The notes beneath the pieces are model-generated. The model did no database searches. It saw only the letters and a list, made by a program, of their open reading frames with translations, and was not told the DNA's origin. Shown here piece by piece: positions 1 to 5,978 of a DNA stretch of 13,559 nt (its first letter is position 1; each line of letters begins with the position of its first letter). The translations under genes were made by a program, and so were the position numbers. This DNA is from JAUVXJ01 sp034430275 (lineage in GTDB: Bacteria > Chloroflexota > Anaerolineae > UBA7937 > B3-Chlor): contig DAOUEW010000324.1 of NCBI GenBank assembly GCA_034430275.1, positions 1 through 13,559 of the forward strand. Reading direction: 5' to 3'.

Positions 1-14
1 GAGGTTGAGTTCTC

Positions 15-803
15 ATGAACATCGTCATTTGTGTCAAGCAGGTGCCTGACACCGAGACTAAGATACGGGTCAAAGACGGCCAGGTCGACCACTCTGAGAC
101 CAAGTACGTGGTCAACCCCTACGACGAGTACGCCATCGAGGAAGGCTTGCGCATCAAGGAGAGAATGGGCGAAGGCACGATCACACTGGTCAGCATGGGG
201 CCAGAGCGAGCCAAAGACGCGCTGAAAAGCGGTCTGGCGGTAGGTGCCGAAGAGGCGATCCATCTGACGGACGAAGCCTTCGAGGGTTCAGATCCCTACG
301 CCACTGCCTTGATCCTCTCCAAGGCGTTGCAGAAGCTGGACTACGACATCATCTTCTGCGGCAAGCAAGGAGTGGACGAAGACCACGCTCAGGTCGGGAT
401 CATCTTGTCGGAACTGCTCGACATCCCGCACGTCTCGGTGGTCACCAAGCTCGAGATCTCCGATGATGGGAAATCTATCCTGGCCCATCGAGAGGTGGAG
501 GGAGGCCACGAAGTAGTCGAGGCGCCTCTACCAGCAGTGATCACTGCCCAGAAGGGCCTCAACGAGCCTCGCTACGCTTCCATCAAGGGCATCATGGCCG
601 TGAAGAAGAAAGTCATCCCCGAGTGGAACGCCGAGGAGATCGGCGTGGAAACCACGAGTGTAGGACTCGAAGCTGCCAAGGTATCCTTCGTGGAAGTCTC
701 ACTGCCCCCGGAAAGGGAATCCGGCAAGGTCTTTGCCGAGGATCCCGTCCAGGATGCCATCAAGGTAGCCCATCTGCTTCGAGACGAAGCCAAGATCCTG
801 TAG
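15..803 (+). CDS. etfB: Electron transfer flavoprotein, beta subunit
   Basis: Small subunit of the cytoplasmic EtfAB heterodimer, which takes electrons from acyl-CoA and other flavin dehydrogenases and passes them to the quinone pool or another acceptor. The 262-residue length is normal for the family. Visible landmarks: the N-terminal strand with CVKQVPD (6-12), NPYDEYAIEE (34-43), a nucleotide-binding loop GKQGVDEDHAQVG (116-128), and residues 157-177, which fit the EtfB PROSITE signature (A-x-R-x2-E-G-G-x-E-x-V-x4-P-x-V-I-T). The ATG at 15 follows GAGG at 1-4 with a longish spacer. It lies 55 nt ahead of etfA, so co-transcription is very likely. The sequence alone does not show whether this is the housekeeping or the bifurcating (FixAB-like) type. 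The dehydrogenase partner must be upstream or elsewhere. Confidence 0.97.
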   Translation: MNIVICVKQVPDTETKIRVKDGQVDHSETKYVVNPYDEYAIEEGLRIKERMGEGTITLVSMGPERAKDALKSGLAVGAEEAIHLTDEAFEGSDPYATALILSKALQKLDYDIIFCGKQGVDEDHAQVGIILSELLDIPHVSVVTKLEISDDGKSILAHREVEGGHEVVEAPLPAVITAQKGLNEPRYASIKGIMAVKKKVIPEWNAEEIGVETTSVGLEAAKVSFVEVSLPPERESGKVFAEDPVQDAIKVAHLLRDEAKIL

Positions 804-848
804 CCAGAGGGTTCAGGTCCGACACGAGCGGAAAACCTACTGGAACAC

Positions 849-854
849 GGAGGA
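849..854 (+). promoter_or_regulatory. Ribosome binding site of etfA
   Basis: GGAGGA, with four bases between it and the ATG at 859. It shows that this genome uses classical Shine-Dalgarno starts, which helps choose starts elsewhere in the window. Confidence 0.8.
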
Positions 855-858
855 ACTG

Positions 859-1842
859 ATGTCTAACGACGTTTTGGTGGTTGCGGAAATCAGAGAGGGT
901 GCCATCAAGAAGGTGGCCTTCGAAATGCTGGGCGAAGGGCGCAGGATCGCCAGTGAACTGGGCGGAAACCTCCTGGCGGTCGCCCTTGGCCACGGAATAG
1001 GGGACGTGGCCGCCCCGTTGGCTCACTACGGCGCAGACAAGGTGTTCGTAGCTGACGATCCCACCATGGCTGACTACACGGCAGAGGGATACACAAACGT
1101 GCTGGCGGGCCTGATCGGTGAGTTGGAGCCCGCTCTGGTGCTCCTCGGCGCGACGACGCAGGGGAAGGATCTGGCGCCCAGACTGGCAGCGAGGTTGGGG
1201 GCAGGCTTGGCATCGGACTGCACAGGCTTTGCCGTCCAGGATGGCGACCTGCGCATCACCAGGCCCATCTACGCCGGCAAGGCCACCGCCATAGTCCGCG
1301 AGACTGCCAGGCCCTACATGGCCACGGTCCGGTCCAACATCTTCGCCGTCCCCGAGCCCGACACCTCGCGAGAGGCCCCCACGGAGACCGTCTCCGTCGA
1401 TGCTGGGGACATCAGAGCGAAGGTCGTGGAGCTGATCAAGGAGGCCGGGGAACGGGTTGAGCTCACGGAAGCCGACATCATCGTATCGGGCGGTCGCGGC
1501 CTCAAGGAGCCCGAGAACTTCGCCCTCATCGAGGAGCTGGCCGGTGTGTTGGGAGCCGCTGTGGGAGCCTCGCGAGCGGCGGTCGATGCTGGCTGGAAGG
1601 ATCACAGCTATCAGGTGGGACAGACGGGCAAGGTCGTGACCCCCACGTTGTACATTGCGTGCGGCATATCGGGGGCCATACAGCACCTGGCCGGCATGAA
1701 GACGTCGAAGCACATCTTCGCCATCAACAAGGACCCCGATGCCCCCATTTTCAAGGTGGCGGACTACGGTATCGTCGGGGATCTGTTCAAGGTGGTTCCC
1801 GTACTGACGGAGGAGTTCAAGAAGATGCTGGCCGAGGCATAG
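859..1842 (+). CDS. etfA: Electron transfer flavoprotein, alpha subunit
   Basis: Large, FAD-carrying subunit of the Etf heterodimer; 327 residues, full length for the family. The N-terminal half (about 1-165) is the alpha/beta domain that packs on EtfB. The C-terminal half is the FAD domain: SGGRGLK (210-216), GASRAAVDAGW (236-246, flavin-contacting Ser/Arg region), QVGQTGK (252-258), and LYIACGISGAIQH (264-276) running to AIN at 288-290, which matches the EtfA PROSITE signature. All key FAD-binding positions look intact. The ATG at 859 has a strong GGAGGA ribosome binding site at 849-854. It is the second gene of an etfB-etfA pair. The 55-nt gap between the genes contains no evident promoter or terminator. 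Confidence 0.97.
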   Translation: MSNDVLVVAEIREGAIKKVAFEMLGEGRRIASELGGNLLAVALGHGIGDVAAPLAHYGADKVFVADDPTMADYTAEGYTNVLAGLIGELEPALVLLGATTQGKDLAPRLAARLGAGLASDCTGFAVQDGDLRITRPIYAGKATAIVRETARPYMATVRSNIFAVPEPDTSREAPTETVSVDAGDIRAKVVELIKEAGERVELTEADIIVSGGRGLKEPENFALIEELAGVLGAAVGASRAAVDAGWKDHSYQVGQTGKVVTPTLYIACGISGAIQHLAGMKTSKHIFAINKDPDAPIFKVADYGIVGDLFKVVPVLTEEFKKMLAEA

Positions 1843-1880
1843 GACGCCTCGGTTAGCAAGCGGGTGTAGCCCGCCTATGG

Positions 1881-2019
1881 CCAGGTTCCGGAGGACCTCC
1901 GGGCCGCATGCTGTTGTTTCATCCAGGCGTCGCGAAAGGCAAGAGGCTCCTAACTGAAGCGTACCTAGCGATACTCCGCCGGTTTACGAGATGCTGAGAG
2001 CCAGGCACGAGGACCTCCG
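1881..2019 (+). repeat. Pair of short direct repeats, CCAGG-N3/5-GAGGACCTCCG
   Basis: GAGGACCTCCG occurs at 1891-1901 and exactly again at 2009-2019. Each copy is preceded by CCAGG (1881-1885 and 2001-2005), with spacers of 5 and 3 nt. The core is nearly palindromic. An 11-nt exact repeat within 367 nt is unlikely but not impossible by chance in GC-rich DNA. Role unknown; possible operator pair or repeated hairpin. Confidence 0.4.
1888..1902 (+). terminator. Possible hairpin terminator after etfA
   Basis: CCGGAG and CTCCGG form a perfect 6-bp GC stem around a 3-nt loop, 46 nt past the etfA stop. The following bases are only mildly T-rich (a GTTGTTTC stretch at about 1913-1920), not a true T run, so this is a weak intrinsic terminator candidate. 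It could equally be part of a structured RNA. Confidence 0.3.
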
Positions 2020-2161
2020 CGACCTGCATTCATGCTCAGACCCCTAGAGCTGGTCAGGCTCCAAACCGCCCGGTGGTCTACTCCTATCTCAAGCCAGCGC
2101 CCGACACTCTCCTGGTCCCTCACCTCGACGTCCAGCGAACCTCTCCGAGCGGTCCCGCCGG

Positions 2162-2190
2162 TTGCTTCGTACTATTCGCTGTGATAGACT
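2162..2190 (+). promoter_or_regulatory. Candidate sigma70-type promoter for the radical SAM operon
   Basis: TTGCTT (2162-2167, -35) and TAGACT (2185-2190, -10) are separated by 17 bp. TG at 2182-2183, one base before the -10, makes an extended -10. The match is 3/6 and 4/6, so support comes mainly from the spacing and the TG. Transcription would begin near 2197, just ahead of the GGAGG at 2199. Confidence 0.4.
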
Positions 2191-2198
2191 TGCTCTCT

Positions 2199-2204
2199 GG
2201 AGGG
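2199..2204 (+). promoter_or_regulatory. Ribosome binding site that sets the TTG start at 2210
   Basis: GGAGGG lies 5 nt before TTG at 2210-2212. No ATG is available at a suitable position, and an upstream in-frame TTG at 2162 has no comparable site and overlaps the likely promoter. This decides the start of the radical SAM gene. Confidence 0.65.
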
Positions 2205-2209
2205 AAGGT

Positions 2210-3829
2210 TTGGACTGGAGCACCATCTCTCGCGCCAGAGAAAGGATCGCCCAGGAGCAAGGAACGACGTACAAGGATTGGGGAGGCCGGCTGCCCGTCG
2301 CCCTCGTCTATCCAAACTCGTACCACATCGGTATGTCGAACCTGGGAGTGCACGTCGTCTACAGCCTCTTCAACCAGTTCCCTGACGTCGTCTGCGAAAG
2401 GGTATTCCGCGAAAAGGAAGACGACGTCCCGGTCTCGCTGGAGTCCCAGAGACCACTCCGCGACTTCGCCGTCCTCGCCTTCTCCCTCTCCTACGAGCTC
2501 GACTATCTGAACCTGGTTGCCATGCTGCGCCAGTCGGCCATCCCTATCGCCGCCGATGCCAGGGACGAGCGGTATCCCCTTCTCATTGCCGGAGGCCCGT
2601 GCGTGATGGCGAACCCGGAGCCTCTGGCCGCCATTCTGGACGTCTGTGCAATCGGCGAGGGCGAGGTCATCGTCCCGACCCTCGTCGACGCGCTGACCCA
2701 GCCTGGCGCCCTGAGCCGCGCGGAACTGCTAAGACACTTGGCGACTGTCCCCGGCCTCTACGTGCCCCGTTCCTATCACCTACGGGACGAAGCTGGCCGC
2801 CTCGCCAGCATCACACCCACCAACGGGGTGCCGTACCCTGTGTCTCGGCAATGGCTGCGCGACCTCGATGACCAGCCGGCACACTCCGTCATCCTGACCG
2901 CCGACACGCAATTCGGCGACATGTACTTGTTGGAGGTATCGCGCGGCTGTGGCAGGGGTTGTCACTTCTGCCTGGCTGGCGTCACCTATGCGCCCGTCCG
3001 TCACAGAAGCCTCGATGTGCTCCTGGCCGTGGCCAGAGAGGGACTCCGGCACAGAGACAAGCTGGGGCTCATTGGCGCGTCTCTCTCCGACTACCCCCAC
3101 GTGGAAAAGCTGGCCCAGGATCTGCGGGGCATGGGCGCCAGGATATCCGTCGCATCTCTACGTGTCGATCCGTTGCCCGACGCCCTCCTGGAGGCCCTCG
3201 CTGACAGCGGCAGCCGGACGGTGACCATCGCTCCCGAGGCGGGGTCGGAGCGTCTGAGGCGCAAGATCAGAAAGGGCATCTCCACCGCCGATATTCTCGG
3301 CGCCGTGGAACGACTGGCGCGTTACGACTTTCCCCAGTTGAAGCTATACTTCATGCTCGGGCTTCCCACCGAGGAAGAGAGCGACGTCCACGAGATCGTC
3401 GAGCTGCTCCGCGCCGTGAGGGAGCGATACAACCGCCAAATCACAGTCAACATCACTCCCTTCGTCCCCAAAGCCCATACCCCTTTCCAGCGGGAGGCCA
3501 TGGCCCCGCGCAAGGTGCTCGAGGATCGGCTGGACCTCGTCAGGGGCGGCCTGCGCCCCTTGAACGTGGAGACAGTCGCCTACAGTCCTCGATGGGCCGA
3601 GGTGCAAGGTGTGCTGGCTCGCGGCGACAGACAAGTCAGTGAAGCACTAGTCGCCCTTGACGGCACTTCCATGTCCGCATGGCGTCGAGCCCTCCGGGCA
3701 ACCGGCATCAAAGCGGACTCCTACTTGCGCCAGTGGCCTACAAACGCCATGCTGCCCTGGTCCACCATCGCGAGCCGCGCGTGCGAGGGCAAGCCCAGCA
3801 GAGAACTGGTCAGCCAGGCAATGCCATGA
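2210..3829 (+). CDS. Radical SAM protein with B12-binding-like N-terminal domain (TIGR03960-like)
   Basis: A 539-residue radical SAM enzyme of unknown substrate. Residues about 28-170 resemble the Rossmann-like cobalamin-binding domain of B12-radical SAM proteins (YPNSYHIGMSNLG near 34-46; AGGPCVMANPEPLA at 127-140). I do not see the DxHxxG motif that would supply a cobalt-ligating His, so B12 binding is doubtful. The radical SAM core starts at the [4Fe-4S] motif CGRGCHFC (C247, C251, C254), followed by APEAGSERLR and FMLGLPTE (381-388) typical of the SAM barrel. The resemblance is to the TIGR03960 family, whose members are often linked to a DUF2344 domain or gene; none is present here. TTG at 2210 is chosen for its GGAGG site. 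Its stop overlaps the next start (ATGA), so translational coupling is likely. The exact reaction is unknown; tRNA or small-molecule modification would be a guess. Confidence 0.85.
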   Translation: MDWSTISRARERIAQEQGTTYKDWGGRLPVALVYPNSYHIGMSNLGVHVVYSLFNQFPDVVCERVFREKEDDVPVSLESQRPLRDFAVLAFSLSYELDYLNLVAMLRQSAIPIAADARDERYPLLIAGGPCVMANPEPLAAILDVCAIGEGEVIVPTLVDALTQPGALSRAELLRHLATVPGLYVPRSYHLRDEAGRLASITPTNGVPYPVSRQWLRDLDDQPAHSVILTADTQFGDMYLLEVSRGCGRGCHFCLAGVTYAPVRHRSLDVLLAVAREGLRHRDKLGLIGASLSDYPHVEKLAQDLRGMGARISVASLRVDPLPDALLEALADSGSRTVTIAPEAGSERLRRKIRKGISTADILGAVERLARYDFPQLKLYFMLGLPTEEESDVHEIVELLRAVRERYNRQITVNITPFVPKAHTPFQREAMAPRKVLEDRLDLVRGGLRPLNVETVAYSPRWAEVQGVLARGDRQVSEALVALDGTSMSAWRRALRATGIKADSYLRQWPTNAMLPWSTIASRACEGKPSRELVSQAMP

Positions 3830-4617
3830 TCCGCAGCGAAGCCAACGGAATACCATACTACAGCTTCGGAGCTCTCGCTGAGCACGAACAGATCGTACAC
3901 GCAGTCTTCACGCGCCTGGGCGGCGTCAGCGCTCCCCCTTACCGGGCGCTCAACGTGGGGCACTCAGTGGGAGACGATCCAGCGGCTGTGGAAGCCAACC
4001 ACGACATCATCTACCACGCTCTCGGACTCTCGGAGGCGGAGGTGGTCACCGCCTGGCAGGTGCACAGTAGCCGCACCGCTATCGTGGACGAGCGGGACGA
4101 GGGCCAGGTTGTGCCGCAGACCGATGCGCTGATCACCGGCGTCCCGGGCGTGCACCTCTTGCTGCGCTTTGCGGACTGTCTTCCGATCTTCTTGTTCGAT
4201 CCTGAGAGACAGGTGGTGGCCCTCGGCCACGCTGGATGGCGGGGGACCGCCGCAGCGATCGCCTCTCAGATGGTCCAAGCCATGACAGACTCCTTCGGAA
4301 CGGAACCGGAGCATCTGATTGCTGCTCTCGGGCCAGGCATCGGCCCATGCTGCTATCAAGTGGGCGAGGAAGTCGCGCGGGCCATCAAGCCTACCATTCG
4401 GGATCGTCAAGCGGCCATTCGACACCTGGGCGACAGCCGTTTCTCCTTGGATCTATGGGAAGCCAACCGGCAGCACCTGCTGAGGAGAGGCGTCTGCACC
4501 GTCGAGGTGGCCCGCGTCTGCACGGCTTGCCACGCCGACGAGTTCTTTTCTCACCGTGCGGACGGTGGCACAACGGGCAGATTCGCTGCGCTCGTCGGTA
4601 TGAGGAAACCATCGTGA
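3826..4617 (+). CDS. pgeF: YfiH/PgeF (LACC1) family Zn-dependent purine nucleoside phosphorylase / polyphenol oxidase family protein
   Basis: A 263-residue member of the YfiH/LACC1 family (formerly called multicopper polyphenol oxidase or laccase; DUF152). Characterised relatives phosphorolyse or deaminate purine nucleosides in the cytosol, and E. coli YfiH also clears misincorporated L-Ser from peptidoglycan precursors. The Zn ligands are all visible: His80 in WQVH, Cys118 in FADC, His135 in GHAGWRG. Other family landmarks are TRLGGVS (29-35), GPGIGPCCYQVG (169-180), and the C-terminal CTACHADEFFSHRADGGTTGR region. The ATG at 3826 overlaps the TGA of the radical SAM gene (ATGA); a longer in-frame reading from 3679 would run through that gene and is not needed by the family. 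The YlmD position next to YggS/YlmE is conserved in many bacteria. Confidence 0.93.
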   Translation: MIRSEANGIPYYSFGALAEHEQIVHAVFTRLGGVSAPPYRALNVGHSVGDDPAAVEANHDIIYHALGLSEAEVVTAWQVHSSRTAIVDERDEGQVVPQTDALITGVPGVHLLLRFADCLPIFLFDPERQVVALGHAGWRGTAAAIASQMVQAMTDSFGTEPEHLIAALGPGIGPCCYQVGEEVARAIKPTIRDRQAAIRHLGDSRFSLDLWEANRQHLLRRGVCTVEVARVCTACHADEFFSHRADGGTTGRFAALVGMRKPS

Positions 4618-5339
4618 CAGACATAGAGCGCAACATCGCCGGATTGAACGAACGTATCTCGCGTGCAGCCGCCCGGGCGGGACGCAGCGCGGATGAGATA
4701 ACCCTGGTGGCGGTGACCAAGACCTTCGCGCCGGAGCTAGTCCAGGAAGCGTGGGACACCGGACTCAGGGAGTTCGGGGAGAACCGGGTGCAGGAAGCAG
4801 AGCCGAAGGTGTTGTGGTTTCGAGAACGCGGCATCCCCCTGAACTGGCACATGGTCGGGCATCTCCAGCGCAACAAGGTGAAGACGGCCATCGACCTGTT
4901 CGACGTCGTCCAATCAGTGGACAGTCTCCGTCTGGCTAGGGAGCTCAGTCGGCGAAGCGCAGCGGTTGGGCTGACTCTTCCCGTCCTCCTGGAGGTGAAC
5001 GTCTCGGGAGAAGCCAGCAAACACGGGTTCCCCGTGCGCGAGGACGATGCCAGCCAACTCGAGGGATTCCTCGCAGCAGTGGCAGAGATCGCCGAACTAC
5101 CTAACCTGGACCCACAGGGCCTGATGACCATAGCTCCCTTCGAGGCCTCCGAGGAAGTATTGCGCTCCTGCTTCCGGCGTCTGCGGGAACTGCTGGGCCA
5201 GCTCAGGGAGCGCTATCCCGAACAGCACTGGCAGCATCTCTCCATGGGCATGACCGACGATTTCGAGATTGCCATTGAGGAAGGCGCCACGATCATCAGA
5301 ATCGGGCGGGCCATCTTCGGCGCGAGAGACGATCTATAG
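4614..5339 (+). CDS. yggS: YggS/YlmE/PLPBP family pyridoxal-phosphate homeostasis protein
   Basis: A 241-residue cytoplasmic PLP-binding protein with the alanine-racemase-type TIM barrel, without known catalysis. Relatives buffer PLP and affect amino-acid and keto-acid balance. Lys36 in VAVTKTF is the expected Schiff-base lysine. GENRVQE (55-61), WHMVGHLQRNK (78-88), VLLEVNVSGEASKHGF, GLMTIAP (169-175) and the phosphate-binding end (SMGMTDDFEIA at 210-220 and IRIGRAIFG at 228-236) are all intact. The start is GTG at 4614, overlapping the TGA of the preceding gene (GTGA), and gives a family-normal N-terminus. A longer reading from 4236 would only extend through pgeF in another frame. It sits third in the operon. 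Confidence 0.96.
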   Translation: MTDIERNIAGLNERISRAAARAGRSADEITLVAVTKTFAPELVQEAWDTGLREFGENRVQEAEPKVLWFRERGIPLNWHMVGHLQRNKVKTAIDLFDVVQSVDSLRLARELSRRSAAVGLTLPVLLEVNVSGEASKHGFPVREDDASQLEGFLAAVAEIAELPNLDPQGLMTIAPFEASEEVLRSCFRRLRELLGQLRERYPEQHWQHLSMGMTDDFEIAIEEGATIIRIGRAIFGARDDL

Positions 5340-5350
5340 GAGGAGCATTG

Positions 5351-5620
5351 ATGACCATAGACACGGTGGTGATTCAGACTATCGATCTCTTTTTCACCCT
5401 GCTGTACTTGGCGATCATGGCCAGGATAATCCTGTCGTGGTTCAGATTCGATCCCTATCACCCTGTGTCGGTCTTCCTCTACCGGGTGACAGAGCCTATC
5501 CTCGGCTTCTTCCGGGGCATCATCCCCCCAGTGGGCATGCTTGACCTCAGCCCCATCGTCGCCATCATCGTACTGGGCATAGTGCAGCAGTTGTTGTACT
5601 TCCTGGTGCAGGCGTTGTGA
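5351..5620 (+). CDS. yggT: YggT family integral membrane protein
   Basis: An 89-residue membrane protein with two hydrophobic helices (about 8-29 and 67-88) joined by a loop carrying the family motif TEPILGFFRGIIPP (47-60) and LDLSPIV (64-70). This is one YGGT repeat; proteobacterial YggT proteins often have two. Relatives (YlmG in Gram-positives and plastids) have been linked to osmotic tolerance, nucleoid/plastid division and membrane-complex assembly, but the molecular role is not settled. AGGAGG at 5338-5343 is 7 nt before ATG 5351, favouring it over the TTG just upstream. The yggS-yggT-yggU order is common. Confidence 0.93.
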   Translation: MTIDTVVIQTIDLFFTLLYLAIMARIILSWFRFDPYHPVSVFLYRVTEPILGFFRGIIPPVGMLDLSPIVAIIVLGIVQQLLYFLVQAL

Positions 5621-5621
5621 G

Positions 5622-5957
5622 ATGAATCGAGGGCCGGACCATAGTGTCCCCGGCAGCGTCCGTCGCGGAGGAACCACAGAGGAACCGGTTGTTCTCCTAG
5701 CAGTCCACGTTGTGCCTAGCGCGAGCAGAAGCGAGATCATCGGTCTGGAGGGCGAGACGCTCAAGGTTCGCGTGGCAGCTCCACCTACGAGAGGCAAGGC
5801 GAACAAGGAGTTGATAAAGTTGCTGGCAGGCGCCCTCGGTGTCACCAAGAGTCAGGTGGAGATCGTCGGTGGGCAGAGAGCGCGTCACAAGAGGGTGGAA
5901 GTCCGTGGGGTCAGTGGTAGCACCGCGCTCGCCCTCCTGCAGCCGGAGCAGGATTGA
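5622..5957 (+). CDS. YggU / DUF167 family protein
   Basis: A 111-residue small cytoplasmic protein of the DUF167 (YggU) family, function unknown. The conserved core runs from about residue 23: VVPSASRSEIIG (30-41), LKVRVAAPPTRGKANKELI (47-65) and IVGGQRARHKRVEV (81-94). The first 22 or so residues (rich in Gly, Arg, Ser) lie outside the usual domain and may be an unstructured tail. The ATG at 5622 begins one base after the yggT stop; the ribosome site is poor (GTGAG), so coupling to yggT is likely. No in-frame start codon follows before the domain, so the longer N-terminus appears real unless translation starts unusually. Confidence 0.88.
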   Translation: MNRGPDHSVPGSVRRGGTTEEPVVLLAVHVVPSASRSEIIGLEGETLKVRVAAPPTRGKANKELIKLLAGALGVTKSQVEIVGGQRARHKRVEVRGVSGSTALALLQPEQD

Positions 5958-5978
5958 GGTTCGACCAGCGACGTGATG

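Larger units (their letters stand above)
1843..2209 (+). other. 367-nt gap without a gene, between etfA and the radical SAM operon
   Basis: I find no convincing coding sequence here: the frames are broken or lack family features. It contains a short GC stem (1860-1864 with 1870-1874), a stronger hairpin at 1888-1902, two copies of an 11-nt sequence (GAGGACCTCCG) 118 nt apart, and a promoter-like element at 2162-2190. No tRNA and no well-matched riboswitch could be recognised by eye. It is the longest untranslated stretch in an otherwise compact window, so a small structured RNA remains possible but unproven. Confidence 0.6.

Noticed and set aside
760..1713. 317-codon open frame on the minus strand opposite etfA
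   Set aside because: Composition is a mirror of etfA codons, no family motif is visible, and etfA on the other strand is certain.
1880..1905. Resemblance of CCAGGTTCCGGAGGACC to the SRP RNA tip
   Set aside because: The short similarity lacks the conserved GGAAG/AGCA bulge pattern and surrounding long helix.
1995..2035. B12-box-like stretch (GAGCCAGG followed by GAGGACCTCCGC) suggesting a cobalamin riboswitch
   Set aside because: Only a loose similarity to the B12 box; the other conserved riboswitch elements are not recognisable. A covariance-model search would settle it.
3679..3825. Extended N-terminus for pgeF
   Set aside because: The extra 49 residues are antisense-free but lie within the radical SAM gene in another frame and are absent from the family; ATG 3826 with the ATGA overlap is the natural start.
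5957..5967. GGTTCGACC reminiscent of a tRNA T-arm
   Set aside because: No acceptor, D-arm or anticodon stem can be built around it.
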